A stretch of 64,000 bases of DNA from Anaerorhabdus sp036636695 (GCF_036636695.1 NZ_JAVWNW010000001.1), one strand, 5' to 3'. Shown: positions 1-8,527, counted from the first letter of the stretch. The notes: generated by a model not told the origin, from the letters alone. Numbers and translations are program-made.

Positions 1-60
1 ATAGCCCTTATAGGGTTAAGTCAGAACCACGTGTTTTACACGTGGAAGCTATTTTAACAA
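1..60 (+). other. Hairpin-bearing edge sequence, possible IS200/IS605-type right end
   Basis: Two hairpins lie close together: CCCT-TAT-AGGG at 5-15 and CCACGTGT-TTT-ACACGTGG at 27-45 (8-bp perfect stem). The second is not followed by a T-run, so it does not look like a terminator. Hairpins of this type near the ends of IS200/IS605 transposons are known, and the transposon body would lie left of the window. This is a guess from shape only. It could equally be the tail of another structured RNA. Confidence 0.3.
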
Positions 61-140
61 GGACGGTGTCATATCTTAAGTGTCATTTGTTGAAATGATT
101 GGTGATTTTAAATTGTTAGAATATGAATAGGAGATAGCAC

Positions 141-1970
141 ATGGAAAGTAAAATGTTTTCAATCTTAAGTTTTTTAGAACAAACTCAACATGCAGTAACA
201 GCAAAAGATATAGCCGAAAAACTAGGGATTTCAGTAAGAACTGTAATGCGATATATGAATGTTCTTTGTAGTAGCAAAGAAAAGAGTTTTGCTATTCAAG
301 CATCAAAGACAAAAGGTTATTATCTAGAAATCAAAGATGAAAATAAATTTAATTCGTATATGAACACGCAACGACAAGAATTAACAATTAATGAACAAAA
401 TCTAGAGTTAGTACTTTATATAGGATTACGCAAAAAGGTTAGTATTCAAGAATTATCCAATGTATATAGTTATAGTACATCAACGATTTTAAGACTTATT
501 CAACAAATTAATGAAATGTTAGAAGATAGAGAAATTCAAATTGAAAAATCAAAAGAGAATTTTAAACTTGTTGGAAATGAAATTAAGATTAGAAATTATA
601 TCACGATGTCATTCGTGAATCACCCAGAATATATTCATAAAATTTGTAGTCAATGGGATATGTATACAATTCACTTAGAAAACATACTAAAAGAAAATGA
701 TATTGAGTACGGATCATCAAGTAACTTAATTTACTTGATTGTTACATTAATTCGCTGTAGCAATAAGAATGATTTAATTCTCACAGATATTGTACGTTTG
801 TTGTATCGTAATCATCGTACAACAACACAGAAAATTGAAAATTTAAGGCAACGAATTGTGAATGTATTTGATATAAACCTAAGTGATGATGAATGCATAT
901 TTATTCAAATTTTATTGTTAAAACCAGACACTGAAATTTTAGATTACAATGAATTGTTTAGTTACTTGAAACCAATTATTGAAGAAGCACTTAAGAATAT
1001 TGATGCAAAGTATAATACATATTTTGTAACAAATACACAGTTACTTGAGTCATTAAATTATCATGTAGCGAATTGTTTTGAAGATTATATATTAATGGCT
1101 GAGAGTGATAATGAATTATTAGAACAAATTAAAATAAATTTCACAAACGAATATTGTTATGCGATTGAATTTAAAAAATGGATTTATCAAGTCTTAGATA
1201 TTGAGATTGGGGATAAAGATATTGGGTATATTGCACTACACTTTGCGAATGGTTCAGAAATTCAAGACATGAAAGATAGTCTAAATGCTCAAATCATTTA
1301 TAAAAGTAATAAAACAGTCGCAACTCTACTGAAATCAAGAATCAATGATAAATGTTCAAATATACGTGTTGAACAACTTGTAAAAGCAGATGTGATTCCT
1401 AATGATTTACATCGCTATGATATTAACTTTATTTTTGAAGATTATGTTGATGACAAAGAAGGTGTTTGTAAAATCAGTCCATTCTTGAATTATTTGGATT
1501 TAGAAATAATCAATGATGAGATATTAAAAATACAAGGAAGCAATGCATTGTTATCCATGCTAGAAAAAGAAAATTTTTATCCGAATCTCGATGTAGAAAA
1601 TAAAAAAATACTACTCGAGACATTATTAAAACAGTTGAAAGATAAAAAATACTTAAGTGAAAAAGAGTGTAAACAATTACTCGAAAGAGAAAAACTTACA
1701 TCAACTGAAATTGTATTAAATGTAGCTTTTCCACACGTGATTGTAGAAGGTAAAAGTTTTATAACAATTGCTACACTTAAACATCCTGTTTTTTGGAAGA
1801 ATAATTTTGTGAAAATAATTATTCTTATGGGATTATCAAAAAATGATAATAAAACGAGAAGTGCTATTCAATATTTATTTAATCGATTATCAAATACTGA
1901 AATTGTAAATCGTATTGAAAAAAATGAGAAGTTTGAAAAGTTAATAAAAATTATTAAGGGAGAATGTTAA
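141..1970 (+). CDS. BglG-family PRD transcriptional regulator with PTS EIIA-like domain
   Basis: Predicted activator or antiterminator of the PTS operon that follows. The 609 residues show an N-terminal winged HTH (about 1-60, with the helix IAEKLGISVRTVMRYM), a second Mga-like HTH (about 75-140), two PRD regions (about 165-385, the second containing a conserved-looking HFANGSE), a degenerate EIIB-like stretch and a C-terminal EIIA-type domain with the motif FPHV. Such proteins are phosphorylated on histidines by PTS components and so sense sugar uptake. The family is clear from the domain order. The inducer is unknown. The gene overlaps the EIIA gene by one base, so it is probably cotranscribed with its targets. 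Confidence 0.85.
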   Translation: MESKMFSILSFLEQTQHAVTAKDIAEKLGISVRTVMRYMNVLCSSKEKSFAIQASKTKGYYLEIKDENKFNSYMNTQRQELTINEQNLELVLYIGLRKKVSIQELSNVYSYSTSTILRLIQQINEMLEDREIQIEKSKENFKLVGNEIKIRNYITMSFVNHPEYIHKICSQWDMYTIHLENILKENDIEYGSSSNLIYLIVTLIRCSNKNDLILTDIVRLLYRNHRTTTQKIENLRQRIVNVFDINLSDDECIFIQILLLKPDTEILDYNELFSYLKPIIEEALKNIDAKYNTYFVTNTQLLESLNYHVANCFEDYILMAESDNELLEQIKINFTNEYCYAIEFKKWIYQVLDIEIGDKDIGYIALHFANGSEIQDMKDSLNAQIIYKSNKTVATLLKSRINDKCSNIRVEQLVKADVIPNDLHRYDINFIFEDYVDDKEGVCKISPFLNYLDLEIINDEILKIQGSNALLSMLEKENFYPNLDVENKKILLETLLKQLKDKKYLSEKECKQLLEREKLTSTEIVLNVAFPHVIVEGKSFITIATLKHPVFWKNNFVKIIILMGLSKNDNKTRSAIQYLFNRLSNTEIVNRIEKNEKFEKLIKIIKGEC

Positions 1971-2422
1971 TGCTAAGTAATTATTTAACACGAGATGTTG
2001 TTGATTTAAATGTAAATGTACAAAATGCTGAAGAAGCGATTCGCTATGCAGGAGAATTACTTGTTAAAAGCAATCTTATTAAACCTGCTTATGTAGATGA
2101 AATGGTAGATACGTATCGAAATTTAGGTCCTTATATTGTACTTGCGCCACACATTGCAATGCCGCATTCCAAACCAAGTGATAATGTAATGAAACCTTGT
2201 TTATCGTTCTGTCGATTACAACAACCAATACGATTTAATCATACTGAGAATGATCCAGTGCACTTTGTATTTGCATTAGCAGGAAATGACGAATTTGGAC
2301 ACATGGCTTTACTTCAATCATTAGGAAAATTTCTAATGGATGAAGAAAATATAAAGAAACTCTATACCATCCATGACTTTGATGGATTAATAGAAATTTT
2401 AGGAAAGGAGGATAAGGTATGA
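1970..2422 (+). CDS. PTS EIIA component, ascorbate/mannitol-fructose type
   Basis: Cytoplasmic phosphocarrier that passes phosphate from HPr to the EIIB encoded next. The 150-residue chain has the EIIA_2 fold signature around MPHSKP, with His66 the likely phosphorylated residue. Two starts are possible. The AAGGGAG ribosome site at 1956-1962 lies one base from ATG 1964 but seven bases from ATG 1970, so 1970 is chosen; it overlaps the regulator stop codon as TAATG. The downstream EIIB overlaps by four bases. The separate A, B and C proteins and the UlaA-like EIIC identify an ascorbate-type (SgaTBA/UlaABC) system, although the substrate need not be ascorbate. Confidence 0.85.
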   Translation: MLSNYLTRDVVDLNVNVQNAEEAIRYAGELLVKSNLIKPAYVDEMVDTYRNLGPYIVLAPHIAMPHSKPSDNVMKPCLSFCRLQQPIRFNHTENDPVHFVFALAGNDEFGHMALLQSLGKFLMDEENIKKLYTIHDFDGLIEILGKEDKV

Positions 2423-2694
2423 AAGAATTAAAAGTACTAAGTGTTTGTGGTATGGGATTTGGAACAAGCTTGATGTTATTTATGACAATTCAGGATATTG
2501 GTAAGAAATATAATATTAAAATCACTGGAGAAGCTTGTGATCTTGGTTCTTACAAAGGAAAACCATGTGATTTGATTGTTGCTTCAAGTGAAATTGCGCA
2601 GCAAATCAAATCAGATGACATACCTGTATTAGGAATTTCTAATTTATTAGATAAAAATGATATCGAAGAAAAAATAAAACAATATTTTAATTAA
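2419..2694 (+). CDS. PTS EIIB component, ascorbate-type (UlaB-like)
   Basis: Small 91-residue EIIB that receives phosphate from EIIA and donates it to the incoming sugar. The phosphocysteine loop VCGMGFGTS lies at residues 9-17, with Cys10 the predicted phosphorylation site, as in the lactose/ascorbate EIIB fold. A strong GGAGG site precedes the start, and the ATG overlaps the EIIA stop (ATGA). The length matches the family. The sugar cannot be read from the sequence. Confidence 0.88.
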   Translation: MKELKVLSVCGMGFGTSLMLFMTIQDIGKKYNIKITGEACDLGSYKGKPCDLIVASSEIAQQIKSDDIPVLGISNLLDKNDIEEKIKQYFN

Positions 2695-2705
2695 GGAGGA
2701 TAAAT

Positions 2706-3968
2706 ATGTTAGACGTAGTAGTAAAATTATTATCAAATCCATCAGTGATTTTAGCATTTGTTGCATGTTTGGGGTTAATTCTATTAAGAAGAAGTGCATC
2801 AGATATTATCACAGGTACACTAAAAACTTTATTAGGTTTCCTGATTTTACAAGCAGGATCAAGTTTAATTGTTAATGCATTAATTCCTTTCTCAGGTATC
2901 TTCACTCAAGCATTTAACCTTTCTGGTTTTGTGGCTGAAGATAATGCGTTAGTGGCAGCAGTACAAACATTATTAGGGTTTGAGACTTCAATGATTATGA
3001 TTTTCTCATTTGGAATCAATATCTTATTAGCTCGTTTCACAAAATTTAAATATGTATTTTTAACAGGACATATGATGTTCTCATTTGCAGGTACAATGGC
3101 AATTGTATTACATCAAATGGGTATGACTGGTTGGACAGCGATTGCAATTGGTGCAACAGTTCAAGGGATAAGCTGTATTGTTTTCCCAGCTATTTCACAA
3201 CCATTTATGAAAAAAATTACTGGTAATAATGATGTAGCTTTAGGATTCTGGGGTTCAAGTGCAATTTGTTTCTCTGGATGGATTGGCGGATTAATCGGAA
3301 ATAAAGAAAAATCATGTGAAGATATTAAAGTTCCAAATGGTTTAGGATTCCTTAAAGACATGTCAGTCTTGATGGCAATTGTTATGATTCTTGTTTACTT
3401 GGGTACATGCTTATATGCTGGACCTGAAGTTGTTGCAAGTTATGCTGGTGGTCAAGATGTAATCGTGTTCTCAGTTATGACAGCATTAAACTTTGTTGCA
3501 GGAATATTGATTCTATTACAAGGTGTGCGTATGTTCCTTGGTGAATTAGTACCAGCATTTAAAGGAATTAGTGAAAAATTAGTTCCAGGAGCAATCCCTG
3601 GATTAGATGTTCCAATTATTTATGCATTTGGTCCGGTTGCGACAACCGTTGGGTTTGTCTTCGCAATGGTTGGTGGTTTACTTGCAACTTTAGTTTCAAC
3701 ACAGTTATCAGCAGTTGTCTTACCTTCAGTTATCGGTCTATTCTTTATGGGTGGTGCCGCTGGTGTATTAGGAGATAAGTTAGGTGGTATTCGTGGAGCT
3801 ATTATTGCAGGTTTAGTATTAGGATTCGTGTTTAGTATTTTACCAGTACTTTTCTATAATTTCGTAGATTTAAGTGTTTATGGAATCACTGGACTATGGT
3901 TTGCTTCAACTGATGCAATCATCGTTGTTGTGATTATGCGATTAGTAGGAATGTTATTTGGTATTTAA
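2706..3968 (+). CDS. PTS EIIC transporter, SgaT/UlaA family
   Basis: Integral membrane permease (420 residues, about 11 hydrophobic segments) of the ascorbate-type PTS family. It forms the sugar channel and works with the EIIA and EIIB encoded just upstream. Length and the pattern of glycine-rich hydrophobic stretches (for example GGAAGVLGDKLGG) fit UlaA/SgaT. An AGGAGG site sits eight bases before the ATG. The two genes after it encode sugar-acid type enzymes, so the transported compound is more likely a sugar lactone or an aldonic-type sugar than plain hexose. That substrate is an inference. Confidence 0.85.
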   Translation: MLDVVVKLLSNPSVILAFVACLGLILLRRSASDIITGTLKTLLGFLILQAGSSLIVNALIPFSGIFTQAFNLSGFVAEDNALVAAVQTLLGFETSMIMIFSFGINILLARFTKFKYVFLTGHMMFSFAGTMAIVLHQMGMTGWTAIAIGATVQGISCIVFPAISQPFMKKITGNNDVALGFWGSSAICFSGWIGGLIGNKEKSCEDIKVPNGLGFLKDMSVLMAIVMILVYLGTCLYAGPEVVASYAGGQDVIVFSVMTALNFVAGILILLQGVRMFLGELVPAFKGISEKLVPGAIPGLDVPIIYAFGPVATTVGFVFAMVGGLLATLVSTQLSAVVLPSVIGLFFMGGAAGVLGDKLGGIRGAIIAGLVLGFVFSILPVLFYNFVDLSVYGITGLWFASTDAIIVVVIMRLVGMLFGI

Positions 3969-3979
3969 AGGAGAGAAAT

Positions 3980-4897
3980 ATGAGAAAAGTAACAACTGTT
4001 CTAGGTGATATTGATTCAAGTTCTTTGGGATTTACATATGTTCATGAGCATCTCTATGCTGTTCCACCAGCAAATCAAAAAGATCGTGATTTGGAATTAT
4101 CAAGTTATGATAACTCATTGTATGAACTACAACAATTTAAATCAGTGGGTGGAGAAACGTTAGTGGAAGCATCGACAATTGATTATGGAAGAAATCCTGT
4201 AGCTCTTAAAAAAATGGCAGAAGTTACTGGTGTAAATGTAATTGCGACAACAGGATTCAATAAAAATATGTATTATCCACAATGGGTAGCCGAAAGAACA
4301 ACCGAAGAAATTGCTGAATATATGATTCGTGACATTGAAGTGGGTATTGATGGTACAAGCATTCGTGCTGGACAAATCAAAACAGGTGGTTCTTATAATG
4401 TATTGCATCCACTTGAAATAAAAGTAACACATGCTTGTGCAATGACACATAAAAAGACGGGTGTTCCTCTATGGTGTCACACAGAGGCAGGAACAATGGC
4501 ACATGAGATTCTGGATATTTTTGAAGAACATGAAATACCAATGAATCATATTTGTGTAGGTCATTTAGATCGAAACCTTGATGAAGAATATTTATTATCA
4601 CTTGCACAAAGAGGTATTTTTATTCAATTTGATGGACCTGGTAAAGTGAAATATTATCCCGATTCAATGCGTGTCGCAATGTTAAAAAGTTTAAAGGATC
4701 ATGGCTATATAAAACAAATTCTTATTTCTGGCGATATGGGTAGAGCTTCATATTTGAAAGGATATGGAGGGGGACCTGGTTTTGAATTCATTAAAACGAA
4801 ATTCATTCCTCGTCTTTTAAGAAATGGATTTACAGAAGAAGATATTCATCAAATTTTCGTGGTTAATCCAAAAGAATGGTTAGGACAAGAGCGATGA
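3980..4897 (+). CDS. Phosphotriesterase-homology (PHP) amidohydrolase, probable phospho-sugar lactonase
   Basis: Metal-dependent hydrolase of the amidohydrolase superfamily, 305 residues. Visible metal ligands are H22-x-H24 in YVHEHLY, a histidine in LWCHTEAG, another in VGHLDRNLD and an aspartate in LISGDMGR. Proteins of this family (COG1735) from Listeria and Mycoplasma were shown to hydrolyse pentono-1,4-lactone 5-phosphates, and the neighbouring PTS, which would deliver a phosphorylated lactone, supports that role here. A GGAGAG site precedes the ATG. The stop overlaps the aldolase start. Family is secure, exact substrate is inferred. Confidence 0.78.
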   Translation: MRKVTTVLGDIDSSSLGFTYVHEHLYAVPPANQKDRDLELSSYDNSLYELQQFKSVGGETLVEASTIDYGRNPVALKKMAEVTGVNVIATTGFNKNMYYPQWVAERTTEEIAEYMIRDIEVGIDGTSIRAGQIKTGGSYNVLHPLEIKVTHACAMTHKKTGVPLWCHTEAGTMAHEILDIFEEHEIPMNHICVGHLDRNLDEEYLLSLAQRGIFIQFDGPGKVKYYPDSMRVAMLKSLKDHGYIKQILISGDMGRASYLKGYGGGPGFEFIKTKFIPRLLRNGFTEEDIHQIFVVNPKEWLGQER

Positions 4898-5517
4898 GTA
4901 AGTTTTGTTGTATTGCTATTCTTAGAGATATTCAACTAAATGATTGTGAAGCAATCGTTAAGACGCTTTTAGAAGAAGGAATAACAAAGCTTGAAATTTC
5001 TTTGAGTAATGAAGAAATTGGTTATCAATCAATTGAACGAATTTTAGAGAAATTTAAAGGACAAGCCGAAATTGGTGCAGGAACAGTAACAACTGTTGAA
5101 CAAATAAGTGTTCTTAAAAAACTAGGTGTTGATTTCATTATTACACCCGCATATGATGATGAACTTGTTCAAAAAGCAAAGGAAGTACATCTTGAAATTA
5201 TTCCAGGTGTCTTTACACCACAAGATGTTATGCGAGCATTAAATCAAGGCGTGACGAATTTAAAATTATTTCCATTTGATGCACTACCTTATCAATACAT
5301 CAAAAGTCTAAAAGGCCCTTTCCCAAAAGCAAACTTCTTTGCAGTCGGTGGTGTAACATTAAGTAATGTGGAAGATATCTATCGCGCTGGGTTTATTGGT
5401 ATAGCACCTGGAAGTGATCTAGTGAACCGTGGATCTACTGTTCAAGATATAGAACTAATAAAAGAAAAAGCAAAACAATATGTTGAGGTGGTAAAGAGAT
5501 GCATGCAAGAGATTTAA
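4894..5517 (+). CDS. KDPG/KHG aldolase family protein (Eda-like)
   Basis: Class I aldolase of the 2-keto-3-deoxy-6-phosphogluconate/4-hydroxy-2-oxoglutarate family, 207 residues. It has the expected EIGAGTVTT strand with a catalytic glutamate and the Schiff-base lysine in LKLFPFDAL, and ends in the phosphate-binding region VGGV...APGSDLV. It would split a keto-deoxy sugar acid phosphate into pyruvate and an aldehyde. ATG 4894 is chosen because it overlaps the previous stop as ATGA and matches the family N-terminus (KFCCIAILR); an in-frame ATG at 4876 would add six unlikely residues. No dehydratase feeding it is present in the operon. Confidence 0.85.
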   Translation: MSKFCCIAILRDIQLNDCEAIVKTLLEEGITKLEISLSNEEIGYQSIERILEKFKGQAEIGAGTVTTVEQISVLKKLGVDFIITPAYDDELVQKAKEVHLEIIPGVFTPQDVMRALNQGVTNLKLFPFDALPYQYIKSLKGPFPKANFFAVGGVTLSNVEDIYRAGFIGIAPGSDLVNRGSTVQDIELIKEKAKQYVEVVKRCMQEI

Positions 5518-6206
5518 CAAGTAAAGAACTTGAAGAGAAAATACGCGATAATTATATTGCAATTTTACCAATTGGTTCTTGTGAACAACATGGACCCCAT
5601 TTACCTATTACTACAGATATTGATTTAGCTGAATTCATGGCAACAGAGATAGCTCGCAAAAATAAGGCTGTCATATTTCCTTCATTGAACTTTGGTTACT
5701 CATGGGTGTGGACAGGACTTTCTGGAACAATTACCTTATCTCAAGAAACATTTAAAAGGGTAGTTTATGAACTTACTGAATCAATTGCGAAAATGGGTTT
5801 TGATAAAATATTGCTTGTTAATGGACATGATTCTAATAAGATGGCTCTTAAATATGTTATTCGTGATTTAAGTGAACATTATGATGCGAAGTTTTTAAAT
5901 ATCTTTTATCCAAATATGAATGAAATCTATGCAAAGTATATGGAATCAGAAAAATGGTATGGTATGTTTCATGCGGAAGAATTTGAGACTTCACTAATGA
6001 TGGCTTATGATGACTTGCGCGTGAGAAAAGATAATCTTGTTAGCGAATATCCAGATAAACCAAAATACTATGGAATAGATGAATCACCTTTGTGGGATGT
6101 ATCACAAAGTGGGGTATTTGGTGATGCTACAAAAGCTTCAAAAGAAAAGGGATACCTAATGATGAATGACTTCATTGAAGAAATTAGTCAACTTTTAAAA
6201 GATTAA
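5499..6206 (+). CDS. Creatininase/creatinine amidohydrolase-family protein
   Basis: Metal-dependent amidohydrolase-like protein of 235 residues. The family signature is plain: SCEQHGPHLPITTDID near residues 27-42 supplies Glu, His and Asp ligands, followed by LLVNGHDSN and HAEEFETSLM. Family members hydrolyse cyclic amides or act on formamide-type intermediates, and many have no known substrate. The gene overlaps the aldolase by 19 bases and is last in the PTS operon, so it probably acts on the same imported compound or a derivative. No clear terminator follows. Confidence 0.8.
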   Translation: MHARDLTSKELEEKIRDNYIAILPIGSCEQHGPHLPITTDIDLAEFMATEIARKNKAVIFPSLNFGYSWVWTGLSGTITLSQETFKRVVYELTESIAKMGFDKILLVNGHDSNKMALKYVIRDLSEHYDAKFLNIFYPNMNEIYAKYMESEKWYGMFHAEEFETSLMMAYDDLRVRKDNLVSEYPDKPKYYGIDESPLWDVSQSGVFGDATKASKEKGYLMMNDFIEEISQLLKD

Positions 6207-6281
6207 GAATATCCTATAAATAAAGTGTGCCTTATAATTTGAACATACAAATTGATGGGGTACATTTTTTTTGTGTATATC

Positions 6282-6309
6282 TTGACAAACGCTATTAAAG
6301 TGATATCAT
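6282..6309 (+). promoter_or_regulatory. Promoter of the SPFH-RHH operon
   Basis: A perfect -35 box TTGACA (6282-6287) and a -10 box TATCAT (6304-6309) are separated by 16 bases. The -10 box lies inside the TGATATCA operator described in the next entry. Confidence 0.7.
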
Positions 6310-6319
6310 TATGATATCA
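6301..6319 (+). promoter_or_regulatory. Palindromic operator, two TGATATCA units
   Basis: TGATATCA (6301-6308), a three-base spacer TTA and a second TGATATCA (6312-6319). Each unit is itself a perfect palindrome, and the pair covers the -10 box and likely transcription start. A bound protein would block the promoter. The ribbon-helix-helix protein encoded two genes on is the natural candidate for autoregulation. This is inferred from position. Confidence 0.65.
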
Positions 6320-6336
6320 ACAAGGAGGGTATTCAC

Positions 6337-7314
6337 ATGAATAACCAAATGAATAGTAGAGAAGAAAAATTATTAAAACCTATGAATGGAATTCCAATGT
6401 TATTATTTTTATTAGCCGCAATTGTTATTATGATTGTTGTATTTGTAATCGGTTGTATCCAAGAAAATGCATTCATTATAGTACCTAGTGCCTTATTTGG
6501 ATTTATTGTATTTCCAATAATGCTAGGTGGATTAAAGGTTATTAATCCTAATGAAGCAGCTGTTTATACATTGTTTGGTAATTATTATGGAACAATTAAT
6601 GAAGCAGGATTCTATTGGATTAATCCATTTTGTGGGGCTTTCAACAACACACAAATAAATAACAATTCAGTTTCATTAGACGAAAAAGATGCTGGCGTTA
6701 AAGTAAATGTTAATTTAGCAGCATCTAAAAAAGTATCATTGAAAGCAATGACTTTAAACAATGATAAACAAAAAGTTAATGACTGTGAAGGTAATCCAAT
6801 TGAAATTGGCGTTATTGTTATTTGGAAAGTTGTTAATGCAACAAAAGCTGTATTTGAAGTAGATAACTATATTCGCTATATTTCTACACAATGTGATGCT
6901 TCAATACGTCAAGTAGCACGTCAATATCCATATGATATTTCAGATGAAGGTGATGAAAAATCACTTCGTGGTTCTTCACAAGAAGTAGCAATTGAACTTC
7001 AAAAAGAAATTCAAAAAAGAGTTGAATTTGCAGGTATTGAAATTTTAGAAGCTAGAATTGCGCATTTGGCATACGCTCCTGAAATTGCAGCTGCAATGTT
7101 ACAACGTCAACAAGCGACTGCAATTATTGCAGCTCGTCAAAAAATTGTAGAAGGTGCTGTTGGTATGGTAGAAATGGCTCTTACGAAGCTAAATGAAAAC
7201 AATATTGTTGAACTTGATGATGAGAGAAAAGCTCAAATGGTGTCAAATTTACTAGTTGTTCTTTGTGGTAATAAAGATGCTCAACCAATCGTAAATAGTG
7301 GATCTATTTATTAG
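6337..7314 (+). CDS. SPFH/band-7 domain membrane protein
   Basis: Membrane-anchored SPFH (stomatin/prohibitin/flotillin) protein, 325 residues. Two adjacent hydrophobic segments (about 19-42 and 45-66) anchor the chain. The SPFH domain follows from LKVINPNEAAVYTLFG and runs to a helical region rich in Ala, Gln and Glu (LQRQQATAIIAARQKIVEGA). Such proteins oligomerise and organise membrane microdomains or membrane-protein quality control. The start follows an AAGGAGGG site. The next gene, eight bases away, encodes a tiny DNA-binding protein, so the two probably form a self-regulated operon. No NfeD-like partner is present. Confidence 0.85.
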   Translation: MNNQMNSREEKLLKPMNGIPMLLFLLAAIVIMIVVFVIGCIQENAFIIVPSALFGFIVFPIMLGGLKVINPNEAAVYTLFGNYYGTINEAGFYWINPFCGAFNNTQINNNSVSLDEKDAGVKVNVNLAASKKVSLKAMTLNNDKQKVNDCEGNPIEIGVIVIWKVVNATKAVFEVDNYIRYISTQCDASIRQVARQYPYDISDEGDEKSLRGSSQEVAIELQKEIQKRVEFAGIEILEARIAHLAYAPEIAAAMLQRQQATAIIAARQKIVEGAVGMVEMALTKLNENNIVELDDERKAQMVSNLLVVLCGNKDAQPIVNSGSIY

Positions 7315-7322
7315 ATTAATTA

Positions 7323-7499
7323 ATGGCAGACAATAAAGAAAATACCAAAAAACAACTATTGCTTAGATTAGCACCAACACTTTGGGAAGAAATCAATCAA
7401 TGGGCAGAAGATGATTTCAGATCAATTAATGGACAAATTGAATTTATACTTACTGAGGCAGTGCGACGTAGAAAAAAAGGCAAAAAAGAAAATGATTGA
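7323..7499 (+). CDS. Small Arc-type ribbon-helix-helix DNA-binding protein
   Basis: A 58-residue protein. After a polar N-terminus comes the RHH pattern: a beta strand KQLLLRLAP, then helix LWEEINQWAEDD, the turn FRSINGQ and helix IEFILTEAVRRR, ending in a basic tail. Arc/MetJ-type proteins dimerise through the strand and bind short palindromes. The gene begins eight bases after the SPFH stop with no clear ribosome site, suggesting translational coupling. The doubled palindrome over the operon promoter is its likely target. It could be an antitoxin-like protein, but no toxin is beside it. Confidence 0.78.
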   Translation: MADNKENTKKQLLLRLAPTLWEEINQWAEDDFRSINGQIEFILTEAVRRRKKGKKEND

Positions 7500-7528
7500 A
7501 GGTTTTGTCATAAAGACAAAACCTTTTT
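7499..7528 (+). terminator. Rho-independent terminator of the SPFH-RHH operon
   Basis: Perfect 11-bp stem AAGGTTTTGTC / GACAAAACCTT with loop ATAAA, then a T-run. It begins at the stop codon of the RHH gene. Confidence 0.85.
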
Positions 7529-7558
7529 CTATGCTATAATATTGCAAGAGGTGAGGAT

Positions 7559-7876
7559 ATGGAAAAGATAGTCCAAGAAATAGAACAATTTATAAATGAA
7601 AGAGATTGGAAACAATTTCATACACCAGATTGTTTGGCGAAATCAATAAGCATTGAAGCAGGAGAATTATTGGAATGTTTTCAATGGGACAGTAATAATT
7701 ATGATCGCGAACATGTCTTAGAAGAATTGGCAGATGTAATGATTTATACTATGCAAATGGCAATAGCACTCAATGTTAATCCTGAAGAGATTATGCGTAG
7801 TAAGATGCTAAAAAATGCAAAAAAATACCCTGTCGATAAAGCGAAGGGTAATTCTAGTAAATATACTGAACTATAA
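7559..7876 (+). CDS. MazG-like nucleotide pyrophosphohydrolase
   Basis: All-alpha NTP pyrophosphatase of the MazG/RS21-C6 type, 105 residues. The metal-binding pattern is visible: SIEAGELLECF followed by EELADVMIYT, giving the ExxE...ExxD arrangement. Such enzymes hydrolyse non-canonical or excess (d)NTPs to the monophosphate and pyrophosphate. A TATAAT box (7535-7540) and a GAGGTGAGG ribosome site precede it. It is a single-gene unit that ends back to back with the HAD phosphatase gene on the other strand. Confidence 0.85.
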   Translation: MEKIVQEIEQFINERDWKQFHTPDCLAKSISIEAGELLECFQWDSNNYDREHVLEELADVMIYTMQMAIALNVNPEEIMRSKMLKNAKKYPVDKAKGNSSKYTEL

Positions 7877-8527
7877 TTATTGTTGAACCAGAGGTATGAC
7901 ATCATAGAATGAAGCGAAGTCATAATCTAATAGTTGATCAATTTCATCATTTTTTTCGACACAATCTTCAATAAAGCCAGCAAGCGCGTTGGCTTTTTTT
8001 GATGCAATAAGACCCATTAAAGAATCTTCTAATATGAGTGTCTCAGCAGGATTCACATGCAAATTTTCTATTACTGTATTAAAAATCTCTGGATCTGGTT
8101 TTTTATTTTTAACCATATCTCCACAAAGAATGAAATCAAATTCAAATTCTCGTGTCATATGGTCCAATAACATTTTTACATACTCAAAATGACTACTTGA
8201 AGCAATTGCGATTTTAACATTATTTTTTTTACATGCATCAAGCAACTCAAAAAGTCCTGGTTTTACCAAAGCATCTTTTTCTGACATAGCTCCTTCAGTA
8301 ATATAATCAAGACGCATTTTCATAACAGTCTTTATATTATCTCTAATAGCTGGGAACCGATTGATTTGAGGCATCGCAAATTCAAGGCCTGTACCACAAA
8401 TTCCACGCCAAAAATCTTGATCTAATTCTATGGAGTATGACCGTGCGAAATCCTCATAAGCTTGTTTCGCTAGTCGTTCCGTATCAAACATTGTACCATC
8501 ACAGTCTAAAATTACACAATTTATCAT
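7877..8527 (-). CDS. HAD-superfamily phosphatase, beta-phosphoglucomutase-like
   Basis: Cytoplasmic HAD hydrolase with a helical cap (subfamily IA), 216 residues. The nucleophile motif DCDGTMFDTE lies near the N-terminus; a serine motif (IASSS), a lysine region (KNKKPDPEIF) and the acidic motif (LEDSLMGL) follow in order. It probably dephosphorylates a sugar or nucleotide phosphate. The GTG at 8536 belongs to the ribosome site AAGGTG, so ATG 8527 is the better start. It converges with the MazG-like gene with no space between them. Confidence 0.82.
   Translation of the reverse strand: MINCVILDCDGTMFDTERLAKQAYEDFARSYSIELDQDFWRGICGTGLEFAMPQINRFPAIRDNIKTVMKMRLDYITEGAMSEKDALVKPGLFELLDACKKNNVKIAIASSSHFEYVKMLLDHMTREFEFDFILCGDMVKNKKPDPEIFNTVIENLHVNPAETLILEDSLMGLIASKKANALAGFIEDCVEKNDEIDQLLDYDFASFYDVIPLVQQ

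Noticed and set aside
4160..4607. Minus-strand frames inside the phosphotriesterase-like gene
   Set aside because: They are shadow frames rich in His/Ile/Cys with no start signals, while the plus-strand gene has clear metal-binding motifs.
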